DNA of 64,000 nt from Palsa-883 sp963847615 (lineage in GTDB: Bacteria; Pseudomonadota; Alphaproteobacteria; Acetobacterales; Acetobacteraceae), in NCBI GenBank assembly GCA_963847615.1, contig CAWKAN010000027.1, forward strand, positions 1-64,000. Direction: 5' to 3'. Each line of letters begins with the position of its first letter. Positions within the stretch are counted from its first letter, which is position 1. A program made the position numbers and the translations under genes. The notes under the pieces were generated by a model, which saw only the letters and a list, made by a program, of their open reading frames with translations, had not been told where the DNA came from and made no database searches. Of the stretch, positions 33,349 through 43,269 are shown in pieces.

Positions 33349-34236
33349 CCCTGGTGCTTCCTTCTGGCTGCATCCCAAATATCGAAGGGGCAATGTCTCG
33401 TGCTTTGTCGAAAACCCGCCCGACGGCCATTGCCCAGCAACACACTACAAAGCCATGGCTCCCGATGCAAGGGCAGGTGGCCCGCGGTCACGAATTTGCC
33501 TGTGGTGCCGATAACGTTTCGAATGAAATTGAACTAAATCGCGGGGAGCGTCCAGATCCGGGGTGTTGGACGGATCGACCCCTGGATGATCGAAGCAAAC
33601 TCCGGGCATTCGCGGTTGAAGGCTCATAGGCGGCGGCACGTGCTGCGGGAGGTGCTGGCTGCGCTGCCGGAACAGAATGCCAGCGACAGCGATTTTGCCC
33701 CGCAGGCTGCGGCCGCGTAGAGTGCTATCGGGCGATGGCCGCCGGGCAAGTTTCAGCAGAGCCCGGGACCGTCCCCAGCTCCATCGCTGTATATTCGAGA
33801 GGTTGTAGGATTGGGCGGGACAGGAACGCACGGTCAATATCTCCAAGCGCGGCCATCGGTTCTGCCTGTCGCTCTTCATCGTTTCTTGGCCGGAAGGCAG
33901 ATTCGCAGCCATTCGGGCGGAGGATTGTCTCCGGCGCCTGCCGCGGGCAGTTTGCGGTGCGTGCCGCCGTATACGATATGACAACGCAGCGAAACCAATC
34001 CATTCCGATAAGGGGACGGACGGACATTGCGGGCTGTTCTCGAATGCCCGGCCAGCGAGGCGGGTTGTCGCATCGACTTGCCGTCTATCACGGCCGACGC
34101 ATGGACCGACGCATCGATCCGCAACTTCCCTGACGGCGATTGCAAACCGATGCGTCAAATCATCGATCGCGCAATCCCGCGCTGATATGGACGGCGCGGC
34201 GCGGCGACACGGACCGACCTCGACCAGCGACCGCGC
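33349..34236. other. Long intergenic region, no gene recognised
   Basis: About 890 bases between the TRAP binding-protein start and the rfbD end. It is less GC-rich than its surroundings near 33490-33540. Several short frames exist, none with a recognisable motif. It may hold the TRAP promoter and decayed sequence. Confidence 0.5.
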
Positions 34237-35120
34237 CTACCGGCCGGCGAACACCGTCTCGATCGTCCGCGCCAGGCTGTCCCGCCAGGCCGGCAGCCGC
34301 ACACCGAACACCGCTTCCAGCTTGGCGCAGTCCAGCCGCGAGTCCGCCGGCCGCTTCGCCTTGGTCGGGAACTCCGCCGTGGTGATCGCCTCGACCAGCG
34401 GGACGCGGGCGCCGAACCTTGCCGCTTCCTCGAACGTGGCGACCGCGAGGCCGTGCCAGGTGGTCTCGCCGGCACCGGCGGCGTGGAACACGCCGGCGTC
34501 GCTGTCGTGCCAGCCGTCGCGCAGCCGCGCGGCGATCGCCAGGATCGCCGCGGCCAGGTCCGCCGCCGTGGTCGGGCAGCCGCGCTGGTCGGCCACCACG
34601 CGCAGCCGGTCGCGCTCGGCGCCGACGCGCAGCATGGTGCGCACGAAGTTTTTTCCGCCCGGCGCGTAGACCCAGGAGGTCCGCAGCACGATCGCGTGGC
34701 CGCCGGCTTCCAGCACCTCCTGCTCGCCGGCCAGCTTGGAGGCGCCATAAACCCCGGTCGGCGCGGTCGGGATCGGTCTCGACATAGGGCGCGCCCTTGG
34801 CGCCGTCGAACACGTAGTCGGTCGAGATGTGGATCAGCGGCACGCCGGACGCCGCGCACAGCCGGGCCAGCGCGCCCGGGCCGTCGCGGTTGGCGCGATA
34901 GGCCGCCTCGGCGTCGTCCTCGGCGGCGTCCACCGCGGTGTAGGCGGCGGTGTTCACCACCAGCCAGGGCGCGGTCGCGCGGACGCAGGCGACGATGGTC
35001 TCGGGCCGGTCGAAGTCGAACGCCGGGCGGCCGACCACGCGCACGGCGTCGGCGCCGGCGGCGCCCAGGGCGCGGGCGAGCTGGCCGGTGCCGCCGGTGA
35101 CCAGGATGCGGGCCGGTCAT
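34237..35120 (-). pseudogene. rfbD: dTDP-4-dehydrorhamnose reductase, two frameshifts
   Basis: Last enzyme of dTDP-L-rhamnose synthesis. The ATG at 35120 and first codons (MTG) are out of frame with the following RILVTGGTGQLARAL; removing one C near 35110 joins them. The frame then runs through LIHISTDYVFDGAKG to PYVETDP. A second extra C near 34772 shifts it, after which TAPTGVYGASKLAGE, LRTSWVYAPGGKNFV and the C-terminus continue to 34237. Cofactor (GGTGQLA) and catalytic YxxxK residues are all present when both shifts are corrected. The other three genes of the pathway are intact, so sequence error is plausible. Confidence 0.85.
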
Positions 35121-35187
35121 GTCAGGCAACCCGGCATCTCAGCCGGCCATCCCGAACGCCGTCCGAGCGGCCGGTCCGGGCGCCATT

Positions 35188-35781
35188 TCACACATGGAAC
35201 CACACCGGGCAGTCGGCCAGCTGCGGCAGGAGCAGATCCTTCTCCGACAGCAGCGCCTCGTCCGGCCGCACCGGCCAGGGCAGCGCCAGGTCCGGATCGT
35301 TCCAGATCACCCCGCGCTCGGCGGCGCGGTCGTACGGGCCGGAGACCTTGTAGATCACCTCGGTCACCTCGGTCAGCGTGCAGTAGCCGTGCAGGAAGCC
35401 GACCGGCACCCAGAGTTGCTGCCAGTTCTCCGCGCTGAGCTCGGCGGCGACCCACTTGCCGAAACTCGGCGAGCCGCCCCGCACATCCACCGCGACATCC
35501 CAGATCGCGCCGCGCACCACGCGCACCAGCTTGCCCTGGCCGCTCGGCGGCACCTGCAGATGCAGCCCGCGCACCACGCCGCGCCGGGTCGACAGCGCGT
35601 GGTTGTCCTGGATGAACGGGCCGGGAATCCCCGCGGCGGCGAACCGCTCCTGCTGCCAGGTCTCGGAGAAGAAGCCCCGCGCGTCGGCGAATTTCCGCGG
35701 CGTGACCAGCTTGACGTCGGGAATCGCCAGCGCGACCGCCAAAGCCGGCGCCGAAGCGGGCGCCACCGTCCCGGCGCTCAT
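35188..35781 (-). CDS. rfbC: dTDP-4-dehydrorhamnose 3,5-epimerase
   Basis: Cupin-fold epimerase of 197 residues, third step of dTDP-rhamnose synthesis. The catalytic histidine is in VVRGLHLQ, and the conserved core reads DARGFFSETWQQERF, GAIWDVAVDVR and VPVGFLHGYCTLTEVTEVIYKV. A start at ATG 35781 overlaps rfbA by ATGA. A gap of 67 bases separates it from rfbD. Confidence 0.94.
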   Translation of the reverse strand: MSAGTVAPASAPALAVALAIPDVKLVTPRKFADARGFFSETWQQERFAAAGIPGPFIQDNHALSTRRGVVRGLHLQVPPSGQGKLVRVVRGAIWDVAVDVRGGSPSFGKWVAAELSAENWQQLWVPVGFLHGYCTLTEVTEVIYKVSGPYDRAAERGVIWNDPDLALPWPVRPDEALLSEKDLLLPQLADCPVWFHV

Positions 35782-36653
35782 GCGTGCTCGCCTTCGGCCA
35801 GTTCCAGCAGCACCCGCCCCAGCTCGGTCTTGCCCATGCCGCGGGCGTGCTCGCGCAAGGTCGGCGCGTCGATGTAGCCCTTGCGGAACGCCACCTCCTC
35901 CGGGCAGCCGACCAGCATGCCGGTGCGCGACTGGATGGTCTGCACGAAGGTGGCGGCCTGCAGCAGGCTGTCCGGCGTGCCGGCATCCAGCCAGGCGCAG
36001 CCGCGCGACAGCCGCTCCACGTGCAGCGCGCCGGCCTCCAGGTAGACCTGGTTCAACTCGGTGATCTCCAGTTCGCCGCGCGGCGAGGGGCGGATGGCGC
36101 GCGCGATGTCGCTGACCTGGTGGTCGTAGAAATAGACCCCGGTCACCGCCCAGTTCGACAGCGGCACGGCCGGCTTCTCGACGATCGTGGCGGGCCGGTC
36201 GTGCTGGTCGAACGAGACCACGCCGTAGCGCTCCGGGTCGCGCACCTGGTAGGCGAACACCGAGGCGCCTTCGGCGCGGGTGGCGGCGCTGCGCAGCAGG
36301 GCGGACAGGTGGTCGCCGTGGATCAGGTTGTCGCCGAGCACCAGCGCGCAGGCCTCGCCGGCGATCCAGTCGCGCCCGATCAGGAAGGCCTGGGCGATCC
36401 CCTCCGGGCGGGGCTGCTCGGCGTAGGCGAACTGCACGCCGAAGCGCTCGCCGCTGCCCAGCAGGCGGCGGAACTGCGGCAGGTCCTCGGGCGTCGAGAT
36501 CACCAGGATGTCGCGGATGCCGGCCAGCATCAGCGTCGACAGCGGGTAGTAGACCATCGGCTTGTCGTAGACCGGCAGCAGTTGCTTCGACGCCGCCAGG
36601 GTCATCGGATGCAGCCGCGTGCCGGACCCGCCGGCGAGCAGGATGCCCTTCAT
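35778..36653 (-). CDS. rfbA: Glucose-1-phosphate thymidylyltransferase
   Basis: Makes dTDP-glucose from glucose-1-phosphate and dTTP. It is 291 residues, with the nucleotide-binding start MKGILLAGGSGTRLHPMT, the SKQLLPVYDKPMVYYPLSTL segment, and LVLGDNLIHG in the active site. The start has GGGAGGG 4 bases upstream. It overlaps rfbB at one end and rfbC at the other, giving the common rfbBACD order. Confidence 0.96.
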   Translation of the reverse strand: MKGILLAGGSGTRLHPMTLAASKQLLPVYDKPMVYYPLSTLMLAGIRDILVISTPEDLPQFRRLLGSGERFGVQFAYAEQPRPEGIAQAFLIGRDWIAGEACALVLGDNLIHGDHLSALLRSAATRAEGASVFAYQVRDPERYGVVSFDQHDRPATIVEKPAVPLSNWAVTGVYFYDHQVSDIARAIRPSPRGELEITELNQVYLEAGALHVERLSRGCAWLDAGTPDSLLQAATFVQTIQSRTGMLVGCPEEVAFRKGYIDAPTLREHARGMGKTELGRVLLELAEGEHA

Positions 36654-37780
36654 GCGGCCCTCCCCTTCGCTGTGTCGGCTGGGGCTGCCTCGTCTGGCGT
36701 CGCCACCCCCGAGGTCGCCGGACCTGGGGCAGCGGCGCCGAGCCGCTCGCCGCCGTAGCGACCGGCGCGGACCTGCTGCCACCAGGCGCGGTTGGCGAGA
36801 TACCAGTCGACCGTCTTGGCCAGCCCGGCGTCGAAATCATGCGGCGCGGTCCACCCCAGCGCCGCCTCGCTGCGCGTCGGGTCGATCTCGTAGCGGAAAT
36901 CATGGCCGGGCCGGTCGGTGACGAAGCGGATCAGCCGCTCGCGCGGGCCGGCCGGATCGGGCTGCACGCGGTCGAGCTCGGCGCAGATCGCGCGCACCAC
37001 CTGCAAGTTGGTGCGCGGCTGGCGCCCGCTGATCGCGTAGGTGCCGCCCGGGGCGCCGCGCTCCAGCACGCGCAGCAGCGCCTCGGCGTGGTCCTCGACG
37101 AACAGCCAGTCGCGCCGGTTGGAGCCGTCGCCGTAGACCGGCAGGGGCTTGCCCTCCAACGCGTTGAGGGTGACCAGCGGGATCAGCTTCTCCGGGAACT
37201 GCCAGGGGCCGAAGTTGTTGGCGGTGTTGGAGACGATGGTCGGCAGCCCGTAGGTGTGGAACCAGGCGCGCACCAGGTGGTCCGAGGCGGCCTTGCTGGC
37301 GGCATAGGGGCTGCGCGGATCGTATGGCGTGGCCTCGGTGAAGGGCGGGTCGTCGTGGCCGAGCGAGCCGAACACCTCATCGGTCGAGATGTGATGGAAG
37401 CGGAACGCCGCCCGGCGGGCCGGCGGCAACCCCGACCAATAGTGCCGCGCCGCGTCGAGCAGGGCGAAGGTGCCGACGATATTGGTGCGCACGAACTCGG
37501 CCGGACCATCGATCGAGCGGTCCACATGGCTTTCCGCGGCCAGGTGCATCACCGCGTCGGGCGCGTGGGCGGCGAACACCTGCTGCATCGCCGCGGCATC
37601 GGCCACGTCGGCGCGGATCAGCAGATGGCGATCATGGTGGCGCGCTTCCTCCAGCGCGTCTTCCGAGGCGGCGTAGGTCATCTTGTTGACGTTGACCACC
37701 ACGTGGTCGGTCCGGCGCAGGATGTGGCGAACCACGGCGGAGCCGATGAAGCCGCACCCGCCCGTCAATACTATCTTCAT
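36650..37780 (-). CDS. rfbB: dTDP-glucose 4,6-dehydratase
   Basis: Short-chain dehydratase of 376 residues that forms dTDP-4-keto-6-deoxyglucose. NAD motif GGCGFIG is at 7-13, the catalytic Thr-Asp-Glu in HHISTDEVFG, and the Tyr-Lys pair in SPYAASKAASDHLVR. The last 30 residues (from about 346) are an Ala/Pro-rich tail not typical of the family. First gene of the rhamnose operon; rhamnose is likely used in lipopolysaccharide or exopolysaccharide. Confidence 0.96.
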   Translation of the reverse strand: MKIVLTGGCGFIGSAVVRHILRRTDHVVVNVNKMTYAASEDALEEARHHDRHLLIRADVADAAAMQQVFAAHAPDAVMHLAAESHVDRSIDGPAEFVRTNIVGTFALLDAARHYWSGLPPARRAAFRFHHISTDEVFGSLGHDDPPFTEATPYDPRSPYAASKAASDHLVRAWFHTYGLPTIVSNTANNFGPWQFPEKLIPLVTLNALEGKPLPVYGDGSNRRDWLFVEDHAEALLRVLERGAPGGTYAISGRQPRTNLQVVRAICAELDRVQPDPAGPRERLIRFVTDRPGHDFRYEIDPTRSEAALGWTAPHDFDAGLAKTVDWYLANRAWWQQVRAGRYGGERLGAAAPGPATSGVATPDEAAPADTAKGRAA

Positions 37781-37954
37781 CAAGGCCCGATCCTGCTGGT
37801 GCGCCGTCCGCTGTGGCAAATCCTCGCACTCCCACGTCGCCATCGCAATGCTGCAATGCTGCAATCACGCGCCATCGCGGCCGTGGCATGGTCCGGTACA
37901 CCAGGGATTGATCAATAATGTGTTGACGCCCGGCCGCCCGCCCATCCGTGGCGG

Positions 37955-38110
37955 TCATCGCTCGTACCCGGCGTAGCCATGGTGATAGGGCCGGTAGCCC
38001 GGTCCCGGTCCCGGTCCCCAGGCCGGATAGATCACGCATCCTGCCAGGGTTGCCAGCAGGCCGATCGCCACGATCAGCCGGCCTGCCTGGCGCTTCAGTC
38101 CGTCGCGCAT
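37955..38110 (-). CDS. Small lipoprotein, 51 residues
   Basis: A short gene with a GGAGGG ribosome site 4 bases before the ATG. The protein has a positively charged start, the hydrophobic run LIVAIGLLATLAGC with a lipobox (LAGC), and a Gly/Pro/Tyr-rich mature part (PGPGPGYRPYHHGYAGYER). It is likely an outer-membrane or periplasmic lipoprotein of unknown role. Confidence 0.7.
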   Translation of the reverse strand: MRDGLKRQAGRLIVAIGLLATLAGCVIYPAWGPGPGPGYRPYHHGYAGYER

Positions 38111-38210
38111 CGCACCCTCCCTCGGGTTGTCTCGCGGCGGCGATCCTGACCCGGAAATGCAACGCGAACGGGGCAGCGTTAGGGCGAATTGTGACGCCGC
38201 CCGCGCCGGC

Positions 38211-38541
38211 AGGGCAGTCGGGTGAAACCAAAGCAAGCCGGGGCTTCGCCCCGGACCCCACCAAGGGGCGCTGCCCCTTGGAACCCCGCCAAGGGCGAGC
38301 CCTTGGAACCCTTCACTGGGAGTGTGGGGAGGGGAAGGGGGCGGGTGGGCGAGGCGAAAGGGCGCCGTCCGGCACGCCGGACGGCGCCCTTTCGCCTCGC
38401 CCACCCGCCCCCTTCCCCTCCCCACACTCCCAGTCATGGAGTCCAGAGGCTCCGCCTCTGGTGGGGGGTCCAGGGGGGCAACGCCCCCCTGGCGGGGTTC
38501 GGGGCGGAGCCCCGACCTTGCTTCGTTCACCCGATTGCCGC
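38211..38541. repeat. Family D hairpin-array element, copy 4 (inverted)
   Basis: Full-length copy in opposite orientation to copies 1 and 3. The palindrome at 38315-38434 is 120 bases with only a 2-base centre. It has the outer arms ACTGGGAGTGTGGGGAGGGG but a different core, GGCGCCGTCCGGCACGCCGG. Three small hairpins flank it on each side. It lies between the divergent lipoprotein and cupin genes. Confidence 0.92.
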
Positions 38542-38601
38542 CCGGCCGGTGTCCCGGCATGCTGCGCCGCGGTTGCAACGATCATCGCAGGGAGGCTGGC
38601 C

Positions 38602-39072
38602 ATGACGGAGAAGTCGGGTTTCGACCCGTTGACGCTGCCCGAGAGCAACGCCTCGGGCTACCCGGCGCCGCACCGCGCGGCGAACCAGCTGCGTTGGAAC
38701 CGCCGCCTGGGCGATCACGCGCGGCTGACCAATTTCGGCGTGAACCTGACGCGGATCGTCCCGGGCGGCCAGTCGTCCTGCCGCCACGCGCATACCAGCC
38801 AGGACGAGTTCATCTATGTCCTGCAAGGCGAGGTCGAGCTGGAAACCGATGCCGGGGTGGAACATCTGGCCGCCGGGATGTGCGCCGGCTTCAAGGCGGG
38901 GAGCGGCAACGCCCATCGTTTCGTCAACCGCTCGGCCGCGGATGTCCTGCTGCTGGTGGTCGGCGACCGGACGGCGGGCGATGCGGTGAGCTACCCGGAT
39001 GTCGACCTGCACGGCCACATGGGAGCCGACGGCAAGTTCGTCTTCACGCACAAGGACGGGACGCCGTACTGA
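38602..39072 (+). CDS. Cupin-domain protein
   Basis: Cytoplasmic single-cupin protein of 156 residues. Both cupin motifs are present: GGQSSCRHAHTSQDEFIYVL with the metal-binding His and Glu, and GSGNAHRFVNRSAADVLLLV. The ending GHMGADGKFVFTHKDGTPY is typical of a widespread alphaproteobacterial group. Ligand unknown. The start follows AGGGAGG at spacing 7. Confidence 0.88.
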   Translation: MTEKSGFDPLTLPESNASGYPAPHRAANQLRWNRRLGDHARLTNFGVNLTRIVPGGQSSCRHAHTSQDEFIYVLQGEVELETDAGVEHLAAGMCAGFKAGSGNAHRFVNRSAADVLLLVVGDRTAGDAVSYPDVDLHGHMGADGKFVFTHKDGTPY

Positions 39073-39259
39073 GCGCAGCCCGTGGCGATGGCGGGCGACG
39101 CCACCGCTCCGGAACGATGTCGGCTTTGCGATCGGGCAGGGGAACTCGTGAGGGGAGCCCCAGGCGTTCAGCCACGCGACCACCTTGGCGTGCGCCACGA
39201 TTTGGCCAGCCTCGTAAGCCACCTCCTCGGCCGCGACATCGTGGCGCGCTTCCGCCGCC

Positions 39260-40042
39260 TCATCCGGTCGAAACACAGCCTGATCCCTCTTCCGGTGGTA
39301 GCCCCACGCTACGAGCCGCCTCCGCCGCGATATGCCCGGCGAAGCTGGTGACAAATGTCTTGAGGCTCGTGAGTTCGGAAAGATCGGTGTAGTCGCCGCT
39401 GCTGGCAGCGGTGCGCGGCGAGGCGAGCACGGTCGCCGTGGTGTAGAGGCTTTCTTGGGTCAGTTTGCGGCAGAGAATGTTGTAGCGCTCAAGGTATGAC
39501 GCGCTTTTGAACTCGGGAAACGGCGCGAAGTGCGGAGAAGCATCGCGCACGGGACGGCGTGAGCCCGGCGCATCCTCGACCAGCATGAGCCATCCGACGA
39601 ATGGACGCGGCGCTTCGCCGAATGCGCCTTCCCGGAAGGCCGTCCAGAGATCAATCGCAGTGCCGATCGCTTCCTCGGCGCGGTTGTTGAAGTTGTTGCC
39701 GAACGACGGCCCGACCTGCGACTTCAGCTCGAGCGCTGCCACCAGCCGGTGGCGATTGATGATGAGCAGGTCCCACAGCTTCGTCGGGCGGAAGAAGCCG
39801 GGCAGCGTGAGCAGGCTGCGGCCGATCATCATCTGCGCATCGGCCAGGCCGTTGGCGCGACTGACCTCCTGGATGAGGGCAAGAAACCCATCCATGTTCT
39901 TGCCACCCGTGACCCCGGCGCGCTCGCCCTGGTCAGAACGGCCGAGCTTCTGTTGCCTTTGAACGGCAGCGGCCCGGGTGCTCCAGAACACCCTGACGGC
40001 TTCGCGCGCCCTGCTTTCGTAATCGGCGAGATCAAGCGGCAT
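39260..40042 (-). CDS. PaeR7I-family type II restriction endonuclease (CTCGAG)
   Basis: Predicted XhoI-isoschizomer nuclease of 260 residues. The catalytic PD-(D/E)xK site is visible: Asp91 in LWDLLIINRH, and Glu105 and Lys107 in LVAALELKSQ, followed by the family hallmark VGPSFGNNFNNRAEEAIG. The start at ATG 40042 overlaps the methylase end. Base composition is clearly less GC-rich than the neighbourhood, which suggests horizontal transfer. The recognition sequence is inferred from family membership, not shown. Confidence 0.88.
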   Translation of the reverse strand: MPLDLADYESRAREAVRVFWSTRAAAVQRQQKLGRSDQGERAGVTGGKNMDGFLALIQEVSRANGLADAQMMIGRSLLTLPGFFRPTKLWDLLIINRHRLVAALELKSQVGPSFGNNFNNRAEEAIGTAIDLWTAFREGAFGEAPRPFVGWLMLVEDAPGSRRPVRDASPHFAPFPEFKSASYLERYNILCRKLTQESLYTTATVLASPRTAASSGDYTDLSELTSLKTFVTSFAGHIAAEAARSVGLPPEEGSGCVSTG

Positions 40043-41769
40043 CAGCGATCCCGACCGTGGCGGCAAGGGCAGACCGCTCGGCCGGCGCCAATTGGTAGAG
40101 TGCCGCCACCGCTGCGTTGCAGGCAGCCTTGTCGCGGGATTTGGCGGCGTGGATGAGTTCGGCGCGCAGCGGTGCGGGAACAGACGACCAATGCGGGACG
40201 CGGATGCGACGCAGGTATTGCGCCTGGAAGCGAAAATATCCGCCGCGCATCTTGGTCGAGGTACAGCGAGATGAACAGGCGCGTCACATCCGACAGCAGC
40301 ACCGCCTGAAGCGCCTGCAGATCCCAGACACCTGAAGTGATGAAATACAGGTTGTGATGCGGATAGAGCTTGCCGGGCTCATGAACGATCTGCGCACTGC
40401 CCTTGATATCTGGAATGAGCAGCTTCGGCATGGCAACGAGTTCCGGATAGATGCGGTCGATTGTGCGATACCAGCTCCCTGGATTCCGCTTCGACACATG
40501 GCGGGACTTGATTTCGGCCCCGTGCCGCTCGAGGTACGCCGCGAGCTTGGGATAGCTGCGGAGCGGCACCAGGCCGCCGCCGTCCGCAAAGGGATTGATG
40601 ACGCCAAGGCCGCGCCATTGGACCACGCCGGTCGCGATGTCGCGCGTCATGGCGAGCGGTAGCTTCCGGTCAGGCTCGACATCGAGTTCGTCGTACAGCC
40701 CGATGAAGACCTGATCCGCGCCGGTCGCCACACCAATGCCGACCCTGCAATCGGCATCCTCAAGCGTCGGATGTTCGGCTTCCAGGCGACGAATGAGCGC
40801 AAGCTGATCGGGCGCCTCGAGCATCCACGGCTCGGTACCGCGCGCGACCGTCGCAATCTCGCTCACTCCCTTGTCCTTCCCGAGCTTGGGGGTGAGCATC
40901 GCACGGGAGAGCCCCTGCAGTTCGCTGGCATTAATCGCCGGCCGAAAGGCAATCCGCGTGGCCTTCTGCTTCTCCCGGCTGATGACGACGATGGCGGGGT
41001 AGGCGATCACGTCGGAGTGGAAGGCGTTCGTGTCCACCATATCGACGAAATATCTGAGGTGGAATTTTTCGGCGATGAGCCGGCGCAGTGGGCCGCCATA
41101 GCGGTTTTTCATCCAGCGGTCGGCGCAGATGAAACCGAGCTGACCACCTGGAGCCAGGAGCGACAGCGAGCGTTCGATGAACGGGACGTAGATGTCGGCG
41201 CGATCATAGATCGTGCTGAAGCGGCGGCGGTATTCCGTCATCAGCACGTCGGGGATCAGCTCTTGCCGCACATACGGCGGATTGCCGATAGCGTGTGTGA
41301 AGGACTGCTCGAGCGGCATCAGCAGGAAGTCGCCCTGCCTCAGCCAGCGCTGGCAAAGCGCCTTGGTGTCGCGCGCATCCAGTCCGTGATCGCGCAATGC
41401 CTGCCGCACCAGCTCACACGTCTTGTCGTAGCTGGTCTGATGCAGTTCGACGGCCGTGATGCAATCACCCAGATCGTCGACGACCCCATGCCGCGCGCGC
41501 GCTGGCACTTGGCTGTAAGCGGCAAGGAGCCGCTCGACGACGGGCGTCAGGAACCCCCCTTGTCCCATAGAGGGTTCGAGCAGCTTGGCTTGATGCAGGG
41601 GCTTGTCAGACGTGTAGCCGGCAAGGTCCAGGATGAAGTCCACCACCTCGCGGCGGGTAAACACAGCGCCACGGGCTTCGATGCCGGACTCCGCCATCGT
41701 CGCGGCGGCAGCTTCGATTGGGCAGAAGCCGGGGAACGAAGCTTGCGGTGAACGCGAGTTTAACGGCAT
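40032..41769 (-). pseudogene. PaeR7I-type adenine methyltransferase, one frameshift near the C-terminus
   Basis: Partner methylase that should protect host sites. SAM-binding motif I appears as LLEPSMGQGGF (about 63-73) and the catalytic NPPY at 163-166. The frame runs to LFISLYL near 40245. The last 70 residues (MRGGYFRFQAQYLRRIRVPH onward) continue in the next frame to 40032. Deleting one C from CTCGACC near 40243 gives a continuous LYLTKMRGGY, matching the family. The ATG at 41769 is tentative, as the frame is open upstream. An intact endonuclease with a broken methylase should kill the cell, so the frameshift is probably not real. Confidence 0.85.
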
Positions 41770-41940
41770 TGCAATGCCATACCCGAGTTTCGTGGTTTGT
41801 TCCAGCGCATTCTCGCCAAGCCACTCATCCTTCAGCACCGACGCGGGGCGGCGCGGCTTCGTGGCCCAAGCCCGCCAGGCACGGGAGAGGTACGGCAGGC
41901 ACGCCGGTGACGGCCACGGGCGCAAAACAATCCCGCCGCC

Positions 41941-43258
41941 TCACCCAATATCCTCCAGGCTGAACTGCTCCGCCTCTTCGTCGTAGCTGAACAGCTCGGC
42001 ATAGCGCCCCCAGGCGATCGCCGAGCGCAACGTGTCCTCGGCGTAGTCGGGCGACATGTGGTCCTCCAGCTCGTCGCGGAACCGCACCGCCGAGGCGCGG
42101 TGGTTCCACCGCTCGTCCAGCACCTGGCGGATCATCGTCACCAGCGGCACGTGCGCGCGCAGCGCCGCGGCGAACAGGCGCTTGCGCTCCTCGGTGTCGG
42201 CATTGACGAACACCCGCCCGGCTGGCGTGAGCTGGATGTCGCCTTCCTCCAGCACGGCGAACTGCAGCAGTTGCAGCGTCTCGCCCAGCGGCAGCAGCTC
42301 GTCGGCCTCGAGCTGCAACGATTCCGCCAGCGCCGGCAGGTCGGCGCGCCCGTTGTACGGCGGGTCGGCCAGGGTCTCCATCAGGCCGGCCATCAGGTTG
42401 GTGCCGACGCGCTGCAGCGGCATGCGCGATGCTGGCCACCGGCGGCGCCGCCGGTGCGCGCGGCTCGGCACCGGCGCGGCGCGTCATCAGCGCGTAGATG
42501 TCGTCCACCATCTGGCGGAACGCCGGGTCCTGGCGATTGCGCGGATGCGCGAAGCGGCACCAGCAGCTCGTTCGCCACCCGGCCCGGATTGGACTGAGAA
42601 CACCAGGATGCGGTCGCACATCAGCACCGCCTCCTCGATGTTGTGGGTGACCATCAGCACCGACTTCAGCGGCAGCTTGCCCTCCGACCACAGGTCGATC
42701 AGGTCGGTGCGCAGCGTTCTCCGCGGTCAGCACGTCCAGCGCGCTGAACGGCTCGTCCATCAGCAGCAGGTCGGGATGCACCACCAGCGCGCGCGCCAGC
42801 CCGACGCGCTGGCGCATGCCGCCCGACAGCTCCTTCGGATAGGCGCTCTCGAAGCCGCCGAGGCCGATCAGGTCGATCGCCGCCTCGGCCCGCTTCTCGC
42901 GTTCGGCGCGCGGCCACGCCGCGCGCCTCCAGCCCCAGCTCGACATTCTCCTGCACGGTCAGCCAGGGGAACAGCGCGAAGCTCTGGAACACCATCGCCA
43001 CGCCCTCGGCCGGGCCGTAGCGATCTTGCGCCCGCGCCACAGCACGTCGCCCGCGGTCGGCGTCAGCAGCCCGGCGACGATGCGCAGCAGCGTTGACTTG
43101 CCCGACCCGGAGCGGCCGAGCAGCGCCACGATCTCGCCCTCGCGCAGATCGAGATTGACGTCGTCCAGCACCACCAGATCGGCGCTGGCCTCCTTGTGGT
43201 AGGCCTGCCGGCAGCCCTGCACTTCGAGCAGCGCGGGCGCGGTGACGGTGGTATCCAT
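41941..43258 (-). pseudogene. NitT/TauT-type ABC ATPase with AAA-associated C-terminal domain, several frameshifts
   Basis: ATP-binding subunit broken into overlapping frames. Order of pieces: GRSGSGKST (Walker A), MVFQSFALFPWLTVQENVELG, then KELSGGMRQRVGLARAL and LLLMDEPFSALD (signature and Walker B), then the C-terminal AAA-associated domain (from LQRVGTNLMAGLMETLADPP to EEAEQFSLEDIG). At least five single-base shifts occur, near 43020, 42910, 42718, 42590 and 42553, with another near 42470. In most cases one extra base explains the break and the protein sequence between is well conserved. The ATG at 43258 has AGGAGG at spacing 5. Confidence 0.82.
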
Positions 43259-43269
43259 GCGGGCCTCCT

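Noticed and set aside
34160..35044. An independent shorter start for rfbD at GTG 35044
   Set aside because: It would lack the NAD-binding GGTGQLA motif, which is encoded just upstream in the same frame; frameshift correction explains the gene better.
39082..39351. Possible small gene between cupin and restriction enzyme (minus strand VVAWLNAWGSPHEFPCP)
   Set aside because: It weakly resembles the C-terminus of a small antitoxin, but there is no clear start or stop; at most a remnant, not listed as a feature.
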